Below are positions 8,603-16,738 of a DNA stretch of 64,000 nt, piece after piece (the first letter of the stretch is position 1; each line of letters opens with the position of its first letter). Origin of the DNA: a bacterium. GTDB taxonomy: Bacteria > Desulfobacterota > DSWW01. Where the stretch lies: positions 1 through 64,000 of the forward strand of contig JANQFG010000116.1 in NCBI GenBank assembly GCA_028277985.1, read 5' to 3'. The notes below the pieces were generated by a model. The model ran no database searches, had not been told where the DNA came from, and saw only the letters and a list, made by a program, of their open reading frames with translations. Position numbers and translations under genes: made by a program.

Positions 8603-8626
8603 GTATCGGAGGGTGGCGGGTGTCAA
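8598..8626 (-). promoter_or_regulatory. sigma-70-type promoter for the minus-strand radical-SAM operon
   Basis: On the minus strand a perfect TTGACA (8626-8621) is followed after exactly 17 bases by CATTAT (8603-8598), four of six matches to the -10 consensus. Transcription would begin near 8591, about 30 bases before the ATG at 8560. Its -10 element shares bases with the TATAAT of the plus-strand promoter, so the two promoters probably exclude each other or are co-regulated. Confidence 0.45.
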
Positions 8627-8627
8627 T

Positions 8628-10118
8628 ATGAAGGCGGAAGCGTCTGAATCGGTCGGTGTCAAGCGTAGCTCGATTGTCTGGATACTCATCCTGCTCGTTT
8701 CGATCGGATTTCTCGCGCGGCTCTACCGCATCGATATCCAGAGCCTCTCCCATGACGAGATCGGCCGGATCGGCCTGGGATGGATGGAGACCGGGCCTCT
8801 CTTACGGTTCATCGTCGATGACGGCCACGCCCCTGCCTATCCGCTGGTTTTGAAGGGCTGGATGCGGCTCTTCCCCACCGAGATGACATCGCGGTATCTT
8901 TCCCTGGTGCTGGGCTGCCTCTTCATTCCGGCCGTCTACTTCCTGGCAAACAGGATCGTTGACCGTAAGGTCGCTGTCCTTTCGGCCCTGTTGGCAGCCC
9001 TCTCGCCTTTTCATATAGGCTTCTCCCAGCAGGGAAGCCCCTACACGATGGTCATGCTTCTGTCCGTCCTCGCGACGATCTCGTTCATCGAGATTCTATC
9101 GAGCGGCCGCTGGTTCTGGTGGGCGGGCTATTTCATCAGTGTCATCTTGGGCCTTTACACGCACGTGTTCATGGCCGTTCTTCCCGTCTTCACGACCCTG
9201 GTTCTCCTGATCAGATGGAAACATCACCGGAAGCTTCTCAAGGGTTGGGTCATGTGTCACCTGTTGATCGGAATCGCCTATCTCCCTTGGGTATTCGTGG
9301 TCCTGCAGGGGCTCGGAAAATCCACCGGCTTTCAGAAATCCTTCGGCCCCATATCCATCCTCTACACCTTTTTTGCGTACAGCATGGGCTTCACATCGGG
9401 TCCGACCGTAGAGGAATTGCAGGGTACCCCCTTTATGGAAATGATTGCTCCGCACATTCCAATCGTCGCCGTCGCAGCGGCGATCTTCGGTACGGTCTTC
9501 TTCGTGGGGATCTTCAAGCTCAAGGAAAGGAAGGGGGCAATGTTGCTGTTGCTCCTTTACGCGTTGGCACCGATGGCGGTCGTTTTTGCCGCTTCCTCTG
9601 TATCGAACGTGGCTTACAACGTGCGCTATGTGTGCGCTTCTTTTCCCGCATATCTCATCCTGATCGCCGTGGGTCTGGGCCGTATTCGGGTCCCGGCAGG
9701 GATCGTCCTCGGGTCGGCGGTGCTCTTGCTCTTTTCTTTCTCTCTGAAAAATCACTATTTCGACACCCGTTACCACACCTATGATATGCGGAGTACGGCT
9801 GCCTATGTGGAGAGAGAAGCAACAGAGGAGGATGTCGTTCTTGTGGTGTCGACCCTCATGCCGTTTCTCTATTACTACGACGGAAAGGCATCGGTGGATG
9901 GCCTTAGCTACATGGATCAGAAGAGCGAAGCACACAGAATCGCAAAGCTCCGGGAGATGGCGGGAGGAAGAGAGAGGCTTTGGCTCGTCCTGGCGAGACC
10001 CTGGTACTGTGACGCGAAAGGTACTGTGAAGCGAACCGTGGACGAAGAGCACCGTCTTCTCGCCTCCAGGAGGTTCCCGGGTGCCGAAATTTTCTGCTAT
10101 CAACTCGACGGGTCTTAG
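8628..10118 (+). CDS. polytopic GT-C glycosyltransferase (GT39/ArnT-like)
   Basis: This 496-residue membrane protein has about ten hydrophobic segments. The first periplasmic loop contains SLSHDEIGRIG, and the Asp43-Glu44 pair there is the acidic motif expected of the PMT/ArnT superfamily. FSQQGSPYTMVML follows, matching the 'R/Q-x-Y' region of related glycan transferases. Such enzymes take a sugar from a polyprenyl-phosphate donor and add it to a glycan, lipid or protein on the periplasmic side. The polyprenyl-phosphate sugar synthase at 6315-7085 could supply that donor. The ATG at 8628 was chosen because upstream alternatives lie within the promoter. A soluble C-terminal domain covers about residues 400-496. 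The SGNH hydrolase follows 81 bases later. Confidence 0.72.
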   Translation: MKAEASESVGVKRSSIVWILILLVSIGFLARLYRIDIQSLSHDEIGRIGLGWMETGPLLRFIVDDGHAPAYPLVLKGWMRLFPTEMTSRYLSLVLGCLFIPAVYFLANRIVDRKVAVLSALLAALSPFHIGFSQQGSPYTMVMLLSVLATISFIEILSSGRWFWWAGYFISVILGLYTHVFMAVLPVFTTLVLLIRWKHHRKLLKGWVMCHLLIGIAYLPWVFVVLQGLGKSTGFQKSFGPISILYTFFAYSMGFTSGPTVEELQGTPFMEMIAPHIPIVAVAAAIFGTVFFVGIFKLKERKGAMLLLLLYALAPMAVVFAASSVSNVAYNVRYVCASFPAYLILIAVGLGRIRVPAGIVLGSAVLLLFSFSLKNHYFDTRYHTYDMRSTAAYVEREATEEDVVLVVSTLMPFLYYYDGKASVDGLSYMDQKSEAHRIAKLREMAGGRERLWLVLARPWYCDAKGTVKRTVDEEHRLLASRRFPGAEIFCYQLDGS

Positions 10119-10138
10119 CCCGTGGCAGCAGGGTGTCC

Positions 10139-10169
10139 GGTCAAGGGATGGAGAGACCGCCCCTTGACC
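10139..10169. repeat. 9-bp inverted repeat between two plus-strand genes
   Basis: GGTCAAGGG at 10139-10147 and CCCTTGACC at 10161-10169 are perfectly complementary, separated by 13 bases. The element sits between the membrane glycosyltransferase gene and the SGNH hydrolase gene. It has no T-tract on either strand, so it may be an operator or an mRNA-stability hairpin and not a terminator. Confidence 0.4.
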
Positions 10170-10199
10170 TACGGTAGGTGAGGAGCCGGAAGCATAGAG

Positions 10200-11237
10200 A
10201 TGAAGGGGACGACCAAGAACCTCTTGTTGATGATCGGGAGCCTGACGGTTTCGGGAGTGGGTTTGCTGCTGCTCCTCGAGATCTTCCTGCGGGTGTTCGG
10301 GAATCCCAGCGTGACCCCCGGATATGTCCAGACGTCCGCGCAAAGACGATACACGCTCAAGCCGAATTTTGTGGGCAAAACCTACTCGGCAAGATGCGAG
10401 ATCAATTCATTGGGCCTGAGAGACCACGAAAGGTCCGTTCTCGACAAGGCCTACAGAATCGTTGTTCTGGGCGACAGCATCGCCTTCGGGATCGGCGTAG
10501 AGGTGGAAAGGACCTTTCCGAAGATCGTGGAAAGTCGCCTGAACGAGGAGTTCGGCGATCGATTCCCCGTTCAGGTGTTCAACCTCAGCGTCCCGAGCTA
10601 CAACACGTTCCAGGAATATCTCTATCTGCGCGAAAGCTACAGCACCTTCCGGCCGGACATGATTCTAGTCGTCTATTGCGCGCAAAACGATGCAATCCAT
10701 GTCTCCATCCAGGATTCCGGCATAAACAGACATCCGATGGTGATGACGATCAAGAATGTCCTCCGAAATCTGCATAGCTATGATTTCCTGGCCACCCGAT
10801 TCTATTCGCTGCTGTACAGGCTGCGAGCCAGAGGCCATGTGGACGAATACGAGCAGAGGCTCTTCTACGACAATGTCCTTTATCAGGAGGACTACGAAGG
10901 GTGGATCAACACGAAGCAGTGTTTCCGGGACATCAAGAGATTTTGTGACGTTCACGGGATCATCCCGGTTTTCGCCATATCCGCGAACAACTACCAATTG
11001 GCCAGGGTTGCCGAGGAGGATCCGGTTCACCCCATCGTTCAGAAGATCATCGGAGCCCTGAAAGAGGCCGGTATCGAATTCATCCTTGTCCTGGACGATG
11101 GTTTCAGGGACTATGCGGGAAGGGAGAGTCTTTTGTGGGTCAGGCCTACCGATGGCCATTTCAGTGAACTGGCGCACGAGCTGGCAGCGGAAGAGATCTT
11201 GAAACATGTTCGTGCGAACGGGTTGGTGAGCAAGTAG
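10200..11237 (+). CDS. membrane-anchored SGNH/GDSL-family hydrolase
   Basis: This 345-residue protein has one N-terminal membrane anchor (about residues 8-33). The hydrolase domain that follows should therefore face the periplasm. Block I is VVLGDSIAFG, with Ser93 as the nucleophile, and YCAQND follows as the Asn-containing block. DGHFSELAH near residues 318-326 supplies the Asp and His of block V. SGNH enzymes of this layout often add or remove O-acetyl groups on surface polysaccharides. The gene lies 81 bases after the GT-C gene on the same strand, with a GGAAG-like ribosome binding site. An acetylesterase or acetyltransferase role on the glycan is inferred from the neighbourhood only. Confidence 0.8.
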   Translation: MKGTTKNLLLMIGSLTVSGVGLLLLLEIFLRVFGNPSVTPGYVQTSAQRRYTLKPNFVGKTYSARCEINSLGLRDHERSVLDKAYRIVVLGDSIAFGIGVEVERTFPKIVESRLNEEFGDRFPVQVFNLSVPSYNTFQEYLYLRESYSTFRPDMILVVYCAQNDAIHVSIQDSGINRHPMVMTIKNVLRNLHSYDFLATRFYSLLYRLRARGHVDEYEQRLFYDNVLYQEDYEGWINTKQCFRDIKRFCDVHGIIPVFAISANNYQLARVAEEDPVHPIVQKIIGALKEAGIEFILVLDDGFRDYAGRESLLWVRPTDGHFSELAHELAAEEILKHVRANGLVSK

Positions 11238-11291
11238 AAGGAGTTCGAAAATCCGCCAAACTTTCTCGGCGTGGGTCATGCACTATGCTTG

Positions 11292-12689
11292 CTAACTTCC
11301 CCGCCTTCTCAGAAGCCGCCCGAGGGCGCGAAACGTCTTGCGCGGGACGGAGACGGGGTCCTTCCGGCAGGCCTGGAGAAAAGACCGTATGCCGAGGGTG
11401 AAGCCCTGGACGACCTTGAGTCGGAGCGTGAACAGGGTGGCTCTTCGGTAGGCGCGCTTGCGATCCGAAGCACCGAATTCAGGCGTTTCGAAAAGGGGTG
11501 TCTTTCTGAAGTTGTGGAACCGGGTGTAGTCCTTCCTGACGAACCGGCCCTTGCTCTCGATGATGTCCCAGAGTTCGGTGCCGGGGTAGGGGACCGCCAG
11601 GGAAAAATCGGCGCCCCAGAGGTTCAGCTCTTTTGCATAGTCGATGGTTTCGCGGATCGTCTCGAGGGTGTCCCCCGGGTTGCCGATCATGAAGAAGCCG
11701 AACACGCGTATGCCCGCCTCCTTCAACGTGTGTACGCCCAGCGTGATTTCCTCCAGGGTCTCCCCCTTCTTGATGTTCTTCAGCACCTGCTCGTTTGCGC
11801 TCTCGATGCCCACCCCCACGACCTCGCACCCCGCCCGCCGCATCTTCCCGGCGAGAGAAGGGGTAACACGATCCGCCCGGATCCCTGAGTTGGTCCAGCG
11901 GATCTGCAGGCCCGCCTCGACGATGCCGTCGCAAATCGCCTCCGCTCTTTCCACGTCCAGGTTGAAGGTATCGTCCAGTATGGCGAAGTAGTTCTCCCTT
12001 CCGTGAAAGTGTTCGAGGGCATGCTGGATTTCCCGGACGATGTTCTGAGGGCTTCGGGCCCGCCACCTCCTGCCCCACACCTTCTTGGATGAGCAGAAGA
12101 CACAATTGTAGGGACAACCGCGGGCCGTGATCAGCGGATAGTGCTGATAGAGATGCATCGGAAAAAGATGAAAGGCCGGGAAAGGGATCCGGTCCAGATC
12201 CTGGATCCACGGTCTTGGTTCCGTACGGTGAACCTTGCCCTGGCGCCGAAAAGCGATGCCCCTGATGTCAGTCCCGTCCCCGTGAGCGTCGAAACGGCCC
12301 TTTTCCGCGACCGCCCGCGCCAGCTCCACAATCGTCTCTTCCCCCTCTCCGATCACAAGGAGATCCAGGTTGGAGTCTGCCAGGATCTTCTCGGGATCGA
12401 GCGAGGTGTGAGGCCCTCCGAGTACAACCATGCTTTCCGGGCTCTCCCTTTTCACGCGTTCGGCCAGCTCGCGTGCTTCCAGGAACGAAAAGGTGGAGGC
12501 GGAGAGACATACCATGCCATGCCCCTCCGGGATGGCGATCTGCCCTTTTCGGTGTACCGGGTCGTTCACGTCCAGGTAGGTGACAGGATATCCGGCAGAC
12601 TCCAGAGCCGAGGCCACGTACCCGAACCCGAGGTGCGGGATGGCCCCCCTTTCGCCGTGCCTGCCACGATCGAGGATCAGTGTTCTCAT
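11292..12689 (-). CDS. B12-binding radical SAM protein
   Basis: This 465-residue protein has MRTLILDRGRHGERGAIPHL at the N-terminus, VVLGGPHTSLDPE at about residue 88, IGEGEETI at about 113 and the iron-sulfur motif C192-x3-C196-x2-C199 (TARGCPYNCVFC). WTNSGIRADRVT and GVGIESANEQVLKNI in the barrel are strongly family-like. The start at 12689 was preferred over a GTG at 12725 because the extra 12 residues overlap the preceding gene. The ribosome binding site is weak. It follows a SPASM-type radical-SAM gene by 11 bases, one of four places in this window where the two radical-SAM types are direct neighbours. Confidence 0.89.
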   Translation of the reverse strand: MRTLILDRGRHGERGAIPHLGFGYVASALESAGYPVTYLDVNDPVHRKGQIAIPEGHGMVCLSASTFSFLEARELAERVKRESPESMVVLGGPHTSLDPEKILADSNLDLLVIGEGEETIVELARAVAEKGRFDAHGDGTDIRGIAFRRQGKVHRTEPRPWIQDLDRIPFPAFHLFPMHLYQHYPLITARGCPYNCVFCSSKKVWGRRWRARSPQNIVREIQHALEHFHGRENYFAILDDTFNLDVERAEAICDGIVEAGLQIRWTNSGIRADRVTPSLAGKMRRAGCEVVGVGIESANEQVLKNIKKGETLEEITLGVHTLKEAGIRVFGFFMIGNPGDTLETIRETIDYAKELNLWGADFSLAVPYPGTELWDIIESKGRFVRKDYTRFHNFRKTPLFETPEFGASDRKRAYRRATLFTLRLKVVQGFTLGIRSFLQACRKDPVSVPRKTFRALGRLLRRRGS

Positions 12690-12700
12690 AAGCAAAGCAC

Positions 12701-13663
12701 TCAGTGTCCCCAGCACTTCTCGCAAAGGGGCATGTCGGAATACGCGCCCGCCAGGTGGATTTTTCGAAATTCGGCCAGTCTTGGGCTGGCCCAGATCTCC
12801 GCGATCGTGGACTTTCTCAGATCGCCTATACAGAGATCACCGTTGACATCGAAGCAGCAGGGCGTGACACGGCCATCCCAGTAGATCACGAAGTAGCTCC
12901 ACAGAAAACTGCAGGGCAATCGCGTGCGAGGCATCCGTCGATAGTAGTCCGAGCGGTCGGGAACCTGGCCGCCAAAAGTCGTGTAGTTCTTCACGAAGAC
13001 CTGGTCTGCCGCACCCAGAAGAGGCTTCCAGTGTGCCTTGAATTGCTCGATTTCGCCGGCATTCTCTTGCATCTCCACGATCTGGAGCCATGCGGCCGGC
13101 CGGGTCAGACCCCGCTGTCTTCTCAATTCGATGAATCGGGCCGCGTTTTCCAGGACCGTGTCGAAGTCCCCCTTGCAGCGGATCTTCTCGTAGGTCTCGC
13201 GTGTGGCCCCGTCGATGGAGAGCACGATCGTGTCGAGGGGTGTTTCGAGAAGGGCACAGGTCTTCTCTTCGTCCAGGAGGACACAATTCGTGCTCACCCC
13301 CAGCTCCCCGATTTCGGCCCTCTGCCCGGCGTAACGAAGCATCTCGGGAAGGCCAGGGTGAAGGAGAGGTTCACCGTAGAGGTGAAACCACGACTTCTCG
13401 ATCGAGTGGGGAGGGATCTGGTCGACGATGTCCTTGAAGAGGCCGAGCTCCATCAACCCTTTGGGCCTGTTCATGGAATCCCTCGGGCACATGATGCAGT
13501 CCAGATTGCAGTGGTTCGTGACCTCGAAATCGATCAATGTGGGGAAGGGGGGAGCCGGCCCGAACTTGCGTTTCTGAATCGTCGCAAGCCTTCGTGCCTT
13601 CTTCTTCAAGTCGGACAGGAGGGCCCGGGCCCGCGAGGCGGGCTCATGCACGGTCTTTCTCAT
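12701..13663 (-). CDS. radical SAM protein with SPASM-type C-terminus
   Basis: This 320-residue protein has the iron-sulfur motif C52-x3-C56-x2-C59 in TNHCNLDCIMC, the GEPLLHP motif, LSIDGATRETYEKIR, and a C-terminal cysteine set. That set comprises CSFLW, VIYWDGRVTPCCFD, GDLCIGD and a final CEKCW, matching the SPASM/twitch auxiliary-cluster domain. Relatives include peptide-modifying maturases and enzymes that act on sugars or alcohols, so the fold alone does not name the substrate. No precursor-peptide gene is visible nearby, which argues against a RiPP role. It lies between a methyltransferase gene and a B12-type radical-SAM gene on the same strand. Confidence 0.86.
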   Translation of the reverse strand: MRKTVHEPASRARALLSDLKKKARRLATIQKRKFGPAPPFPTLIDFEVTNHCNLDCIMCPRDSMNRPKGLMELGLFKDIVDQIPPHSIEKSWFHLYGEPLLHPGLPEMLRYAGQRAEIGELGVSTNCVLLDEEKTCALLETPLDTIVLSIDGATRETYEKIRCKGDFDTVLENAARFIELRRQRGLTRPAAWLQIVEMQENAGEIEQFKAHWKPLLGAADQVFVKNYTTFGGQVPDRSDYYRRMPRTRLPCSFLWSYFVIYWDGRVTPCCFDVNGDLCIGDLRKSTIAEIWASPRLAEFRKIHLAGAYSDMPLCEKCWGH

Positions 13664-13705
13664 TTCGAGTTCTCGTGTCCTCGCGTCGGCCTTACGTGTG
13701 TTGCC

Positions 13706-14818
13706 TCATCGTTTCTTATCACTGTAGCGAGGCGTTTTTGCGAAATCAAACGAGCTCGAAGTGTCTTTGCTTGCGACCAAGACGATGAACTTGCCCAGAC
13801 CCAGGGCGCAGTATGCGGAAGCGATCGGGGTGGTCCCGATCCGCATGAAGGTCAGGAGGAGCCTCTTCAAGGCTCCTCTTTGATCTCGTAGCGGCAAGGT
13901 GCCCTGAGCAGGGGTGGGCTCCCGGATGTTGTCGGAAGGACGGTGCCCTGTCTCCCCCTTGCCGGCCGAACCGTACTGCTCCACAGATTCGGCGCGGTCG
14001 GGATAGCGTTTGTGAACGCGGCGGGGAATGCCCAGGAGGCGCAGCGTGTAAGGGTAGTACCACATGAGGCGATGGCTTTCAGGCGAATAGGTGTAGTATT
14101 CGTCAACCTTGAGTCCGGCTCGGGCCACGCATCGCGTAAGCGCGGCAATCGTGAAGTGATTCACGTGTTGCTCGATCTTGAGATCTTCCCAGTCGCTTTT
14201 CTCGACTCTCGAGTCGATCGATCCGAAGTTCGGGACCTCGATCACCACGATTCCGCCCTCTTGAAGCAGAGGCCTGACGTTTCCGGCAAGGCATGAGACC
14301 GGGTCGGGCATGTGCTCCAGCACGTGGTGGAGCGTTATGACACGGAACCTTCCCCAATCCGGCGGCACGGCATCGAGGGCCCCCTGGACCACGGGAAAAC
14401 CATACCGGGTCTTGACGAAATCAACCGCGAACGGGGAGACATCCAGGCCGTGAGGTTCGTACCCTGCCTCGTGTACGAATTTCAGGAAGTTTCCGACCCC
14501 GCAGCCCATGTCCAGGACTTTTCCGGAATCGGCATACTTTCGAATGTGTTTTCCTTCGATAGGAAACCGGACCCTGTCGAAAAGCTGTCCCCACGTTCCG
14601 AAGAAGTCATAGCTGCTATCACCGTCTTCTCCCCGGAAGTAGCTTTCCGTGTATATGGGCTCGGTTGTGAATCGGGCCGTGTATACGTGGCCGCAGGCCC
14701 CGCATCTCTTCAACCGGGACAGGGAGGCGTAAACGATTTCCGGTCGGTTCTCTCCGCAGAGGGTACAGGCGTCTCCTTGGTCTCGTTGCTCACGGCTTCC
14801 GCCATCCGGCTCTTTCAA
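13706..14818 (-). CDS. SAM-dependent methyltransferase with N-terminal zinc-ribbon-like cysteines
   Basis: About 370 residues from the start chosen here. The N-terminus carries two cysteine pairs (C18-x2-C21 and C39-x2-C42) like those of sugar C-methyltransferases with a putative zinc-binding domain. The Rossmann core has VLDMGCGVGNF, VITLHHVLEHMPDP and EGGIVVIEVPNF. The last 60 residues have a hydrophobic stretch (IASAYCALGLGKFIVLVA) that may touch the membrane. I place the start at a TTG (14818) with GGGGGAGG eight bases upstream; a longer frame from a TTG at 14959 adds residues with no recognisable domain. The gene is divergent from the flippase gene at 15049 and probably heads the minus-strand group ending at 11292. 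Confidence 0.72.
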   Translation of the reverse strand: MKEPDGGSREQRDQGDACTLCGENRPEIVYASLSRLKRCGACGHVYTARFTTEPIYTESYFRGEDGDSSYDFFGTWGQLFDRVRFPIEGKHIRKYADSGKVLDMGCGVGNFLKFVHEAGYEPHGLDVSPFAVDFVKTRYGFPVVQGALDAVPPDWGRFRVITLHHVLEHMPDPVSCLAGNVRPLLQEGGIVVIEVPNFGSIDSRVEKSDWEDLKIEQHVNHFTIAALTRCVARAGLKVDEYYTYSPESHRLMWYYPYTLRLLGIPRRVHKRYPDRAESVEQYGSAGKGETGHRPSDNIREPTPAQGTLPLRDQRGALKRLLLTFMRIGTTPIASAYCALGLGKFIVLVASKDTSSSFDFAKTPRYSDKKR

Positions 14819-15048
14819 GTACGGCACCTCCCCCAGTGGACATCGGGAACCGGCATTCCGGGTGTCTCTAGGAGGACTACCCGAGATGAGAGAAGATTGC
14901 AAGGAGTAATGAAAAGCAGCGTCCTTGGAGAGCTTGCACTCGACCCTCTTCTGTGCCAACCTAGACCGAGCAGGAGATAAGGGGAAAGCCTTGATATACA
15001 GAGCAGACCCACCCTATCCGGATTCTTCGAGGACCTGAAGTCACGCAA

Positions 15049-16614
15049 ATGCAGGACGAGGGTTTCAGAAAAGAACGAGCGGCGGTACTGGTCATAAGCG
15101 TCTTCATGCTGGGCGCCTTCCTCATTTCGTTCCTCCTGCAGTCTCTTCTCGCCAAGTTTTTTGGGCCTTCGGCCACCCTGGATGCCTTCACGGTGGGCAA
15201 CTCTCTCGCCTATCTTTTCATCAATTGGATCGCCTACGGTGCGGTCTCGATCATTCTGGTTCCGGTCTTCACCGAATACCGGCTCTCACGGAACGGGCAG
15301 ACGGTGGAAGCTGCGAATACGTTCATAACCCTGCTCTTTCTTGTTTCACTGCTTCTCACCATTGTCTGCATCGTGGCGGCAAAACCGATCATCGCCGTGA
15401 TGGGACGAGGATTTGATGCCGAGACACGCGCTCTCGCGGTGAATCTCTGTCGAATGATCATGCCGGTCTTTCCCATCGTTTCGGTCTGCGGCATTCTGAG
15501 CGGCCTTCTAAGGGCCTACGAGAGATACAACATCACCCCGATTGCCAGGTGTTTCGAGCTCATGCCCGTCATCGCGGCCTTGCTTCTCTTGAGGGGGCCC
15601 CTGGGAATCTATGCTGTTCCTGTTGGAATGATCACGGGTGCATGCCTGTCGTTGGCCATTCACATGTACTGTGCCCGAGGTATAGGTCTGCGTTTCCGGA
15701 TCCACCTGTCGGTCCAGGGAGAGAGGACGCGCGCCATGTTGCGCATCTTTTTCTACTTCGGGCTGGTGAGCATGTTACAACACCTGGTGTTTGTCGTGGA
15801 CAGGCTGGTTGCCTCCTTCTTGTCCCCGGGGAGTGTCTCTCTTTATCATTTCGCCTCCCGTTTCCAGATGCTGATCGTGATGATCCTTCCGATCGCCGTG
15901 TCCATCCCCTTCTACACGAAGCTGAATGAACACTTGCATGCTCGAGACGAATCGAAAGTGAGAGAAACGATACACGACGGGCTGCGGCTCGTTGCCGTTA
16001 CGATCATCCCCTTGTTTACCCTTCTGGTGGCTCTTCGAATCCCTGTGATCGAGCTGTGGCTGGAGTACGGAGCCTTCACCTCGGTGGATACGAAGGCCGT
16101 GGCTACCGTCTTCCTGTGCCTGGCGCCAAGCTTTCTGATGGAGGCGATGGCGCCGATCGCATTCCACATCTTCTTCTCCCTGAGGGACACCCGGGTTCTC
16201 AGGGTTCTGGCCGTCATCGTGGGAGGGGAGGTGCTTTCCAACATCATCCTGGATCTCGTCCTCGTCGGGCCGCTCGGGTTGAACGGGATCGGCCTGGCGA
16301 CAACCCTGGTGAAGCTACCGACGACCTTCATCGGCTGGATCTTTATCGGGCGCTGCGTGGGTGGGTTGGAATTGAGGTCCTTGACGCCGGATGTGCTGAA
16401 GATCCTTGCAGCGTCGCTCTGCATGGTTCCCGTGGTGATGGCGGTGAACGGTTATCTGGGGGGAGTTCTGGGAAGCACCGCCTTCGACAGGTTCCTTCGC
16501 GTGGGTATTCTGTTTGTCGTGGGTCCCTCTACCTACATCCCTCTATGCCTGCTGTTCAGGGTCCGGGAGGTCGCGGGCCTGGCCCGCGTGCTGCGCGGGG
16601 CTTTCTCGAGATAG
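15049..16614 (+). CDS. MurJ/MviN-type lipid-linked glycan flippase
   Basis: This 521-residue protein has about 14 hydrophobic segments and belongs to the MOP exporter superfamily. Matches to the MurJ branch include AFTVGNSLAYLF near residue 45, LVPVFTEY, the LRAYERYNITP segment and FASRFQML. MurJ-type proteins flip undecaprenyl-linked glycans such as lipid II from the cytoplasmic to the periplasmic face. In a surface-polysaccharide locus the likelier cargo is the locus glycan, in place of a Wzx flippase. It heads the plus-strand block to 28431. The region upstream (14819-15048) shows no convincing promoter: TTGATA at 14991 has only a poor -10 partner. A house-keeping MurJ role cannot be excluded. 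Confidence 0.82.
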   Translation: MQDEGFRKERAAVLVISVFMLGAFLISFLLQSLLAKFFGPSATLDAFTVGNSLAYLFINWIAYGAVSIILVPVFTEYRLSRNGQTVEAANTFITLLFLVSLLLTIVCIVAAKPIIAVMGRGFDAETRALAVNLCRMIMPVFPIVSVCGILSGLLRAYERYNITPIARCFELMPVIAALLLLRGPLGIYAVPVGMITGACLSLAIHMYCARGIGLRFRIHLSVQGERTRAMLRIFFYFGLVSMLQHLVFVVDRLVASFLSPGSVSLYHFASRFQMLIVMILPIAVSIPFYTKLNEHLHARDESKVRETIHDGLRLVAVTIIPLFTLLVALRIPVIELWLEYGAFTSVDTKAVATVFLCLAPSFLMEAMAPIAFHIFFSLRDTRVLRVLAVIVGGEVLSNIILDLVLVGPLGLNGIGLATTLVKLPTTFIGWIFIGRCVGGLELRSLTPDVLKILAASLCMVPVVMAVNGYLGGVLGSTAFDRFLRVGILFVVGPSTYIPLCLLFRVREVAGLARVLRGAFSR

Positions 16615-16738
16615 CAGGCTTCGCTGCATACACGGGGCGGTGTCCTGTCCCAGAGAAAGCCGCGCCAGTCCTTCTATCCGTCGTCGTCCCTCCCGACGAA
16701 TCAAGGTTCGATTGACTTGAATAGGGAATTGCCGAAAA

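Noticed and set aside
10139-10169. Inverted repeat read as a transcription terminator
   Set aside because: No T-tract follows on either strand, so it is kept only as an inverted repeat.
14991-15020. TTGATA/TATCCG as a promoter for the flippase gene
   Set aside because: The -10 element matches only three of six positions and the spacing is 18; too weak to list.
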